From Fallopia convolvulus (taxonomy: Eukaryota; Streptophyta; Magnoliopsida; Caryophyllales; Polygonaceae), in the NCBI GenBank assembly GCA_964016875.1, contig OZ024722.1, positions 13,460,576 through 13,524,575 of the forward strand: 64,000 nt of DNA. The letters are read 5' to 3'. Under the pieces are notes generated by a model. The model was not told the origin of the DNA and did not search any database. It was given only the letters and a program-made list of their open reading frames with translations. The stretch's first letter is position 1; every line of letters starts with the position of its first letter. Below are positions 33,236-42,455 of the stretch, piece after piece. The position numbers were made by a program, and so were the translations under genes.

Positions 33236-34716
33236 TGATGTTCGTGTTTTTAGTATAGGTTTTGATAGGTTTTATTAGGTTATTAGGACTAGTTTTGATA
33301 AGTTTAGGATTAGTTTTATTTGTTTTTGGATAGTTTTGCATATTTTGTGAAAAGTATGGAAGCTACTCCGTTTTGTGTCTTTTTGTAGGTTTTAGCAAGG
33401 AAAAGGTGCTGTTTGGAGCTGAATTTGGAGAGCTATGATAAGAGATGGAGGAATACAAGATGAAGAAGCTGAAGTTCGAGTTTTTGGAAGAGAAGTGTTG
33501 AAGAAAACCAAGCCCAGGCTCGTTAACGAGGCTGTGAGGGCTCGTTAACGAGGCCACGAGATGAAAATGTTCGAGAGTTGAGTTTGTGACTCACCGATCC
33601 TGTGCGGGAATTTATTTCCGTGTCGGTAGAGTATCTTTTTATGATTTTTAGGGTTATTATATTATGCATTTTAGGTCTTGTTATCTTTTGAGATTTTATT
33701 TCTATCTTTTAGAATAGATTCTATCTTTTTAGGAAAGTTTATATCTTTTAGCCTTTTTTTAGTTTCTAGCTTCTTTTTAGTATAAATACCCTTCTATCTA
33801 GCATAGAAAGGGAGGTCGAATTTTGGAGAATAGAGTGAGAGAGGAAGGAGAGCCGAGAGAGAGAAGGACGGATCGGAGTCGTGATCGAAGGAGCTCGGTA
33901 AACGAAAGTTACCGGGGTCGTTAGTCGTGTTTTTGATTCGGTATTTCGGTGTTTTCGGTTTCTTCTGAATCTCTGTAAGACGATATTTCTTATTAATTTG
34001 AGTAGTATTTTGTTTTCAATGTTTTCTTTGATTAAAGTTATTAGTTTCTTAGTCATGATTAGTGAGTAGTTTTTTTATCTAGGGTCGGGGTTGAAACCCG
34101 GCATAGTTGTGCATGTTTGGTGAGTAAGATTATGTGTTGAATGCCTTTTATCTATTGTTGAGATTGTTTGTTGTGCTTATACCAAGATGAAAGTTGAGGT
34201 AATTTGAGTTGTTGACTTGATTGAAAGAGAAAGTTATAAACTTGAAGGTTGATATTGTTTGAATACGAAAGTTTCAAGCTTTAGATCCGAAACAAGCAAT
34301 TGGGTGAGTTAGTATATGAAAGTAGATTAATTTGCTTGCTAAGTCAATGAAAGTTGATGCGTCTATCTATTTAAAGGCATGACATTTATCTTCTTACGAG
34401 CTTGTGTGCATGACTATGTTGTGGTAACCCTTGTCCTGGATATTTTCGTTTTTATTTGATTTCTTTCAAGATCATATTCGTTACTGAGTTCGTTGGCTCG
34501 GTACCGAACCTGTCTAGGTCGTTAGATTTGGTCTTTTTATTCTCGGTGGTTCGTTAACGAGGCTGACAACTTCGTTAACGAGGCTGCTTGTGTGTTTTGC
34601 TTGCTTTTGTTTTATTTTTTTTAGGAGTCGATAGATAAACAAACCTTGCTTCCCGTGGAACAATCCTGACTCCCCTATACTCAGCGGGTTCTTGACTACA
34701 AATTTATTTGTTGTTA
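33236..34716 (+). repeat. 3' LTR of C2, 1481 bp
   Basis: Aligned along its length with 28973-30441 but with many scattered differences, so older than B. TATAAATA near 33779. Palindrome pairs at 33520/33542 and 34551/34572. The end reads TTGTTGTTA, changed from the expected CA. Confidence 0.9.
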
Positions 34717-36511
34717 AACGACTCTCTCAACACCTCCCTAGCCTCATCCTTCGCGGCAATCTCCGCAGCCCGGGCCCGCTTCTCAGCATCCGCGAGGGCC
34801 TTCTCCTTCTTAGAACATTCCTCCGTGCTAGCCTTGAGCCTCTCCTCCATCTTATCCATCTTCTTAGGGAGAAGGGCGATGCGGCTACAATTATAATTCT
34901 CGAAGAAGTTGTGCTGAAAAATCAGAAATGGGTTAGGAAAGAACAGGCAAGAAAAGTCCAAGCAAGGTTTGCAAAGAAAAACAAAACGCACCATCGCCGA
35001 GTATCGGAGTGCCTCGTCAGCAAGGGCGGCTTCAGAGTGATTGTTCGCCCACGCGATCTCCTCCTTCCAATCTTCCCGGTTCCAATTCTTGAGCGCGCGC
35101 CGGGACGGCCCAGGGCAATGGAACTTCGCGGCTGGAGGGCCGGTCGGAACAAGTGTCCGCCCCTCGAGACTAGAACTCGGAACAAGTTCTCTCCCCGAGG
35201 AGCTACGGTGGCCATCCCCCTTGTGCTTCTTCTTCTTCTCTTTTCTGGGCGACGCCGTCATCTCCTTCCGCTTGGAGTCGACCCTGTCGCCGCCCTGCTG
35301 AGAGACCTTGGAAGACGCCCTGGTGGGGTCCCCCTTTGAGGATGCCGTCTCAGCAATACGCACCCCGCGGAGGACGCCGGGGCTCGAACCTTTGCGGCCC
35401 CAGAAGTTTGTGCGGCGGGCCCCGTGGGTTTCTTCCCCTTTGCCCTTCGGGCCAAATCTTCCAAGAGAGTCACTGAAAAGGAAAAAGCGAGGAGTTAATA
35501 AAAGGAAAAGAGAATGAGGTGCCAAACAATCAAAGTTCAGAATGCGTGATCCGAGCGAGGCTCGTGATCATTGCAAACAATCAAAGTTCAGAATGCGTGA
35601 TCCGACAGAGGCTCGTGATCATCGCAAACAATCAAAAATCCAGAATGCGTTATCCGAGCAAGGCTCATGATCATTGCAAACAATCTAAGCACGACATGCG
35701 CAACCTGATTGAGGCTCGGTATCGCCGCACATGGTCCAAATTTAACACTCAACAAAACAAAAAACGAGACAAGATCAAGAAAACAATAAGCAATAAATAC
35801 CCCCTGCGCCCTCGCGGTTCGGGAAGGTAAGACTCAGACCCGCTCGCTCAAGCTGATCATGCGTCAAGTATTCTGAATAGGGGGCCTAGCGCGGCGTCGC
35901 GAACCGATTCTTGGTCTCGGTGACATCTTGCGACTCCTTGGGTCGTTGAAAATTGTCCGGTGCCGAGGGAAAGTTAAGGTACCTCCTAGTACGGTCCCGG
36001 ACCAAGAACCACTTGTCCTTCCACTGGCCGAAATTCGACTGAGTGGTGGTGATTTTGAGTCCGGGCAACCTCAGATTGACGAGACATGATTTCTGCTCTC
36101 GTCTCCCTAAAAAAAGCTTGTCATAATATCCACGTCGGGTCCATCCCTGAGTTCGTAGCTTCAGATGGTGTATGCGCACAAATGCCTCCACGCATTGGGA
36201 AACAGTTGTGCGGGGCAGATGTTTATTGACCACAAAAAATCAGCTATTTGCCGAGCAAGCGGCAACCGAAAGCCGGCCTGAAGGCTATGCAAGTCCACGA
36301 CTGCGCAATGGTCGTACATCGCCTAAGAGCAACCCTCCCCCTCATGAAGCGCCAGCTCAACTCCCTCGGGCCAAGGAAAATCCTTTGCAATTTTCACAAG
36401 GGCCGCTCTATCAAGAACGGTTGGGGCTCCCTCAGGCAGAAGATCCCGACCGCGGGGTTCGGAGTCATCGGGATCCACTCCTTGATGACTAGAGGAATGC
36501 CAGACACGCAA
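34717..36511 (-). pseudogene. antisense additional gene (aORF) of element A
   Basis: Runs opposite to gag-pol, between pol and the 3' LTR, as in Tat/Retand elements whose aORF matches the putative gypsy-type transposon domain (PF04195). Minus-strand pieces in order: a domain block at about 36330-36170 (FRLPL, then QLFPNAWRHLCAY) broken by stops; a WKDKWFLVRD block near 36000; a Lys/Arg-rich, Ser-rich segment (35345-35100); and a coiled coil (KMDKMEERLKASTEECSKKE) down to 34717. A probable intron lies at 34991-34914: GTGCGT at the donor and TTTTTCAG at the acceptor, 78 bases. A frameshift lies near 35345. The gene is cut at 34717 by element C2. Its role is unknown. Confidence 0.7.
35523..35728 (-). 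repeat. 51-bp tandem repeat, four copies, in the aORF region
   Basis: Units starting CAAACAAT at 35523, 35574, 35625 and 35677 (periods 51, 51, 52); the last is diverged. It lies just upstream of a likely acceptor site at about 35474 on the minus strand, so it may be in an intron. Confidence 0.88.
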
Positions 36512-37774
36512 TCGGTAATATACTACGGATAGAAGTTGGGTTGTTCGTTGGACTCAGACGACCGCACGTCGGACCCAACGGGTTCTTCGTCTGAAATTGA
36601 CGACGAGGCCATCTCAACCCCGGAAGACGTGCGTAACCGAGAAAAGTGCGAGGTAATGGAGGTTTCGGAGGCGCTAGGCGAAGGATCACTGAACAGGATC
36701 AGAGGAGACTTGAGTTTTGAGAGTCGCTAGATTCGATGGACCCCGCGGTCTCAGAAGACACTTCGGAATACTCCTCCCAAAGTTTGAATGCGAGGCCTGG
36801 TGGAGGGCTCGAAGAGGCTCCTCTAGGCATGAAAAGCGAAGTCCAGGTCACGAGAGGCGAACAGCTGGAAAAGAAGAAGAATCTTGAGAAATTGAAAAGA
36901 CTAAAAGAAGGAAGAAGCGAGGTAATTGCATGGAAGAGACGTGAACCAAGGTTTGCTCTGACAGATGGGACAACCTAGAGGGAATGTGAAAGGACAAACA
37001 GAATTGCAGAGCGAAAAATAGATCTTGGAAGATCAAAAAAGCAAACGTCCCATCTCCCAAGCGGCGAGACGGTTGGATTTCCCAGAAGCATTCGAAATTC
37101 AAAAAAGAGAAAGGGAGATGAACTCAACCGTCGGCCGGCGCACCGAAGGGTTTGAGAGCATCACCGGATTCCTGGTGCCACCCCCACTCCCACCGTTTCG
37201 CCGCCGTGACGTCGACGCAAAACACTAGAAACCCATCTCTTCCGCCTAGGGCACGAGGTGGAAAAGAAAAAACACATCGGCACATGCAAAGAGAGGATTC
37301 GCCACTTACTTGTCGGAAATCGGCGTAAAGGAGACGGTTGCGAGCTTTAAACTGGTGGAGACGCTTCGCCTGCTTGCCGGAAATTGAAAGGACAAAAGGG
37401 AAGGGAGAGAGGGTTTGCTTGGAGAGGAAGCCGAAACGAGAAGAAGAGAGAAAGATACGTTGGGCATTTATAAATAGGGTTTTGGGCCTTTCGCGCTTAA
37501 GCGCCTTAATGGGCCTAAATCCCTCAAGGGCCCATTAATGGAAAAAGGGAAGAAGGCCCAAAATCCGGCAAATGTGTGATAAAAAGAAAGACTTCCAGAA
37601 AAATTGCCAAGTGCCTGACCCCGCTAAAGGGTCCTCGAGCCTCGTCACCCACAACCCCGAGAGTCGCAAAGAGAGATCCTCGAACTAAGACCTCGCCTCC
37701 CAGGTGCGGCAGGCCACACATTGCGCATGTATGCCCCGCGGCCCTCGGGCCGAGAACCGCAGGCCATGAGGTTG
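36512..37774. other. element A sequence between aORF and 3' LTR
   Basis: Short frames on both strands, none with a clear domain. It probably holds the 5' end and promoter of the antisense gene and the region before the 3' LTR. A purine-rich tract next to the LTR is weak (CAGGCCATGAGGTTG). Confidence 0.45.
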
Positions 37775-38409
37775 TGATGGTGCACGAAATAGCGATGTGT
37801 GAACAATGGACACGCAACACGAGGTAAAAGAAACTGGCGAGGTCCCCGAGGTCTTTTCCCCAACGATCTTTTCCATACCCATCCAAAAAAGCAAAGTCCC
37901 TGCCCTCGTGAACCTTAAGCCGCGGGAGCGAGGTCCAAGCCTCGCAAAACTCACTAATAAAGGCGGTTAGGCAGCTCGCCACCAGAAATAACGAGGTCCT
38001 AACCTCGCATATTCAAAAGCTGACATTCCCGCCCCGCCTAACTAGTGAAAAGCCACCTAATTCTTGGCCAATTGGCCGCGACCCATGTCTTGACCAATCG
38101 AATGGCCGAAACTCAGGCATCCCACATCGGAAGTTGGCAAAAACCATGGTCCTCAAACGTCTATAAATAGAAGAAGATCTCGAAGGTTGCAAGGTGTCGA
38201 AAAACATCTTGAACTCAAGAACTATCTTGTTGATATAAGATCGACGTGTTGAGTCATCGTAAAGACCACGCTACAACCAAGAGAAGCTCCACAAAAAGAC
38301 TTCAAGTCGCCCAAAGAGAATTCGTCTCAGGCAGGATCTCGCTCAAGCTGCTCTACAAACGACAATCTTTGTGTAAACACTCAAGTGTATAACCTCGCCT
38401 GATGGACGT
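37775..38409 (+). repeat. 3' LTR of element A, first part
   Basis: Matches 10847-11480 of the 5' LTR, including the TATA box at 38161-38169. Interrupted after GACGT by element E. Confidence 0.93.
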
Positions 38410-39148
38410 TGTTAGACCCAAAAAATTCCAAGTATGATTTCAAGACCGAAGAATGTCGTCGTGACAAAGACCGAAGACTGTTGTCGTCACAAAGACCATT
38501 ATCGTTAGAAAGACTATCATCGTCAGAGAGACCATCATCGTCAGAAAGACCGAAGACTTCCTTCGTCATAAAGACCGAAGACCGTTAACATCAATCGTCA
38601 TCTGATTATCCCGCAGCGCCAGCGAGATCCCGAGATCTCCGGGTCAGTTACAACTGCCTTTGACTATATCTTCCATAACGTCCACTACCTATTTTTTAGG
38701 AGAACGTGTATCCTTGATTTTGTAACTATTTCTATGTAACTCTCCCTACTATATAACGGGGTTTAAGAGCATAACCACGCCAGATTCAGATCTAGAGATA
38801 TAGAGACGCATACATTAGTGCACAATAATCCCCTCTCTTGTAATCAGAAGGCTCTCATTGTTTACATTGCTCTCGGAGACTTCTGTCGTCTCAGCAGGAA
38901 TGCAAGCATCTGACCGTTGTCTTCCCAGCAGTTTTCGCATGATTAAGGGCCCTAAACCCCAGATAAGAAAAGATAAGCATTTCTTCTACATTTATATTGA
39001 TTTTACATTCAATTTCTTTACATATTTATTGCTTTTGTTTATCGTTTTCATCCGTCTTCCCCTCAAACCGATCGTATCGTATCCCTTTGGCTATCAAAGC
39101 CCATCTAGGACATTAAAGTGATCAGTGGGTCATTTTTTTTCCAAAACA
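38410..39148 (+). repeat. 5' LTR of element E, 739 bp
   Basis: Starts TGTTAGACCC and ends CCAAAACA. TATA-like CTATATAA near 38749. It contains imperfect short repeats (AAAGACC, CATCGTCAGA) at 38440-38590. It lacks about 30 bases present in the other LTR after 41720. Confidence 0.92.
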
Positions 39149-39150
39149 AT

Positions 39151-39168
39151 TTGGCGCCCACCGTGGGG
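39151..39168 (+). promoter_or_regulatory. primer-binding site of element E
   Basis: TTGGCGCCCACCGTGGGG, two bases after the LTR; a common form in Tat-type Gypsy elements. Confidence 0.8.
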
Positions 39169-39221
39169 CTGATAGCTATAATCCAACCGATCAACCTCTT
39201 ACCAAACACCAACCGTTCACC

Positions 39222-40385
39222 ATGGATGACCTTTTTGCTCGTCTATATTCCCTCCAAAAAGACCTTGATGAACTCAAAGCCAAAACAGCCAAAACCAACG
39301 CCCAAGTGGCACAACTAATAGTTGAAAATGAGTCTTTGAGATCGCAGGTACATACGAGCAAGAATGTAACCGTCGCGTGAGCTTTCCCTAAAGAGACTGT
39401 TATTGTCCAAAATCCTCCAGCGGTTACCTTTCCTGGAATGACGACCCGAGATACTTCTCTGGGGGTCCCAGTCCAGCAGCCGACAGAAGACGACGGTATC
39501 ACTCCCAACCTTCTCAACGCTAAAGAGGTCATCAAGCAAAAGATCCAAGAGAAATTAAAGCCTCTATATGAGACGATTGCAAGGATCCCCGGAATCCCAC
39601 GTCCCATCGAGAAGGAACCTGATGATGGCTATGAAGCTTCTCCTTTTGTGGAATACATTTCCGTTGTTGATTTTCCTAAGGGGTTTCTTGTTCCAGAAAT
39701 GTCAAGCTACGACGGCACCGATGATCCTAGCGATCACCTTCTAATCTTCAAGCAAAAGATGATGATGACTTCCATCCCTCAAAAGGATCGTGAAGCCATC
39801 ATGTGCAAAAGCTTTGGGGCAACTCTTGAGGGTCCAGCCCTAAGATGGTTCATTAGTTTGCCACGAGGATCCGTGGGATCAAATGCGAATCTCGCCGGCT
39901 TGTTTAAAGTTCAATTTATGAGTAGTCGACGACTTGAAAAGTATTCTAATGACTTATTTCGAAGTGTGCAGGGGTATGATGAAACTCTCCGAGATTACAT
40001 GAACCGTTTGGTTCACGAGAAACTCAAGGTCCCCAATTGCGATGTCTCAACATCCATTGAAGCGTTCCGTCAAGGTCTTCAAATGACTAATGACCTCTAC
40101 AAAGAGTTGACCATGTACCCATGTGCAACCTTCGAAGATGTTCAATCTAAGGCAATGGCACAAATTCGCCTAGAAGAAGATAAGGGATCTACCCTCCCGG
40201 AAGATGACCTTCCGGAATCTAATCCCAAGACTCCAGAAGATAACCGTCAAAATTCAACAGATAGTGAATCTGACCGTGAGACCTCAGATGATGACGAGAA
40301 CGGTCACGGTCATGATCACACTCACAGTCATGGTCCAGTCACCCAAAATCGCAAGGAACGCAGGTTTCATCTGTATCATTTCTAA
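39222..40385 (+). pseudogene. Gag of element E, one premature stop
   Basis: ATG 39222 opens 388 codons interrupted once by TGA at 39378-39380; a later ATG at 39438 gives 315 codons. The start is a coiled coil (LQKDLDELKAKTAK). The retrotrans_gag core spans about 39700-40170: YDGTDDPSDHL, ALRWFISLPRGS, then ETLRDYMNRLVHEK and EAFRQGLQ. The C-terminus is acidic, then His-rich (GHGHDHTHSHG), and has no zinc knuckle. It could have built particles, or poisoned those of a partner, only if the stop is bypassed or the shorter form works. Confidence 0.85.
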
Positions 40386-41171
40386 AAAAATTCATGTTAG
40401 TTCACTATTATTCTTTCATTTATGATTTCTTTCGAATAAATATTGACTTGAGCGTCGGAGGGTCGTTGGGGAAACCCACGACCAATCCTCCTAGTTCTTT
40501 GAATTTCTTCATGCAGAATCACGCAAGATGCTGATCGCCAGTCATGGTCACGATCATAAGGCACTTTTTGCCAGAACAAATGAGGCGTTACTCGCCAGCA
40601 ATCGTAGCTTCGATCGCTAGGAAACAAGGCTTTATCCGCTAGGGCGATACTCGCCAGAATAGAGACAACGCTCGAAATGCCAAAGACGCTAGTTATCGCC
40701 AAGGAAGACATTGGTCATAGCCTGGCTGAGCACTCCTGATCTTAAGCAGCTGCAAATCAAAAGGTTGACAAACGACTTCTGCAGGGCTCTTTGTCCGTTG
40801 AAATCCCTCAGCTCTTGAGGCACAACTCAAAAGTTTCTACATAGTTGCATCATCGCAAGACAACAAATCTATATTCTTGGTTAACGACCTTGACCGAGTC
40901 TAAGATATTGGCTAGCGACTTCGATCAAGTTAACACCTAACGCCGACGGTTTTCATCAAGTTAAAACGCCCGTGGCTACACAACTTTGATAGAACCAGTG
41001 CTAGAGGCTAACAACTTCGGTCAAGTCCATGCCTTTAGCGGACGACTTCGATCAAGTCCGTGCCTTTGACCATTGACTTCCATCGTCATGACGCCTGAAG
41101 CATCCGACAAAAGGCATTAAATTCATCTCGCCCGTTTCCTCGCCTCAACGACCAAGATGAATTTGGGGTAT
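40386..41171 (+). other. non-coding internal part of element E
   Basis: No domain. Imperfect repeats are seen: CGCCAG/GATCG words at 40540-40700 and TCAAGT...GACTTCGATC words at 40900-41080. It ends AATTTGGGGTAT, a weak polypurine tract. Confidence 0.6.
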
Positions 41172-41941
41172 TGTTAGACCCAAAAAATTCCAAGTATGAT
41201 TTCAAGGCCGAAGAATGTCGTCATCACAAAGACCGAAGACTGTTGTCGTCACAAAGACCATTATCGTCAGAAAGACCATCATCGTCAGAGAGACCATCGT
41301 CGTCAGAAAGACCGAAGACTTCCTTCGTCATAAAGACCGAAGACCGTTAACGTCAATCGTCATCTGATTATCCCGCAATGCCAGCGAGATCCCGAGATCT
41401 CCGGGTCAGTTACAACAGCCTTTGACCATATCTTCCACAACGTCCACTACCTGTTTTTTAGGAGAACGTGTATCCTTGATTTTGCAACTATTTTTATATA
41501 ACTCTCCCTACTATATAAGGGGGTTTAAGAGCATAACCACGCCAGATTCAGATCTAGAGATATAGAGACGCATACATTAGTGCACAATAATCCCCTCTCT
41601 TGTAATCAGAAGGCTCTCATAGTTTACATTGCTCTCGGAGACTTCTGTCGTCTCAGCAGGACTGCAAGCATCTGACCGTTGTCTTCCCAACAGTTTTCGC
41701 ATGATTAAGGGCCCTAAACCCCAGATCTAAGCTTGTAATCGCTTGTTTATAATTAATAAGAAGAGATAATCATTTCTTCTACATTTATATTGATTTTACA
41801 TTCAATTTCTTTACATATTTATTGATTTTGTTTATCGTTTTCATCCGTCTTCCCCTCAAACCGATCGTATCGTATCCCTTTGGCTATCAAACTCCATCTA
41901 GGACATTAAAGTGATCAGTTGGTCCTGTTTTGTCCAAAAAA
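41172..41941 (+). repeat. 3' LTR of element E, 770 bp
   Basis: Matches 38410-39148; ends CCAAAAAA where CA is expected. Includes a 30-bp segment near 41726-41760 missing from the 5' LTR. Confidence 0.92.
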
Positions 41942-41946
41942 GACGT

Positions 41947-42191
41947 CAATTCTCCATTTGTAATAAGAACAAATCTCGCTAGTAGTTTGTAAAGTGATAA
42001 CCTCGCTTTAATCAAGGGGTCTAGAGGCTTTGTTAAGCAGATACCTCGAATCACGTGTAAAGAGATCTAGGGCATAATCTCGTTGTTGTAATCCCGCTCA
42101 GAAACCATAAATAAAAAGCACGGGTTTGTCTCGTCGAATAAATACAATCTCATTTCTTTTCTTTAGCGTTGGTTTATTTCGAGCTTCATCA
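41947..42191 (+). repeat. 3' LTR of element A, second part
   Basis: Continues the LTR after element E and ends TTCATCA, followed by the TSD CACGA. Confidence 0.92.
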
Positions 42192-42455
42192 CACGAAACT
42201 AGATATAATCATATTCAGGCCGCAACAATATGAATAGGATTGACCCATGTCATCATCATTATGACACGATATTCTAAAATCAATCAAGGGGAAAAGATTG
42301 GTGGTGTAGTCTCCTAATCCCTATTTTAGCAAGTTTTGTTTATGAGAAGGAATTTGTCAAAATCAGGAGGGTACCAAAAGGAAAACGATTTTTTTTGACA
42401 CCAAAAGAAAAAGACGAAACTTTATTGCTATCAAAAGGAAAATCCCTTTATTTAA

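Larger units (their letters stand above)
28973..34716 (+). mobile_element. Athila-like element C2, deletion derivative in tandem with C1
   Basis: LTRs at 28973-30441 and 33236-34716; internal 30442-33235. The LTR at 28973 is shared with C1, giving the order internal-LTR-internal-LTR. C2 has no PBS-like sequence after its first LTR, no gag and no pol. Its inside corresponds to sequence downstream of pol plus the last third of the ORF1-type gene. Element A resumes at 34717. Confidence 0.85.
38410..41941 (+). mobile_element. element E: gag-only LTR retrotransposon (TR-GAG type), 3532 bp
   Basis: LTRs 38410-39148 and 41172-41941, PBS at 39151, TSD GACGT (38405-38409 and 41942-41946). The 2-kb internal part has one gene, gag, and no protease, RT, RNase H or integrase. 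This fits the class described as terminal-repeat retrotransposons with a GAG domain. Gag resembles the Tat-lineage type. Confidence 0.92.
10847..42191 (+). mobile_element. Ty3/Gypsy element A (Tat/Retand-like), host of other elements
   Basis: The two LTRs start TGATGGTGC and end TTCATCA, and the element is flanked by the 5-bp duplication CACGA (10842-10846 and 42192-42196). Order: 5' LTR, primer-binding site, gag, protease, start of RT, then foreign elements 14285-34716, then an antisense gene region and the 3' LTR. The antisense gene is the feature that places it near Tat/Retand. RNase H, integrase and most of RT are missing. The 3' LTR is itself interrupted by element E. Confidence 0.9.
10512..42446. 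mobile_element. Mutator-like MITE (about 585 bp before being split by Gypsy A)
   Basis: The ends at 10512 (GCGATTTTCCTTTTAGTATC) and 42446 (reverse complement GGGATTTTCCTTTTGATAGC) are inverted repeats of about 120 bp, covering 10512-10636 and 42325-42446. A perfect 9-bp duplication, TTTATTTAA, flanks them (10503-10511 and 42447-42455), the Mutator hallmark. Without the 31-kb Gypsy insert, only about 585 bp with no transposase remain. The TIR includes a GGTACCCTCCTGGTTTTGAC stretch. Confidence 0.88.

Noticed and set aside
21542..34581. The TCGTTAACGA copies as a simple tandem repeat or microsatellite
   Set aside because: They are spread over 13 kb with different flanks and fixed pair spacing, so slippage does not explain them.
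35523..35728. CRISPR-like array
   Set aside because: The units are plain tandem repeats with no unique spacers, in a plant retrotransposon.
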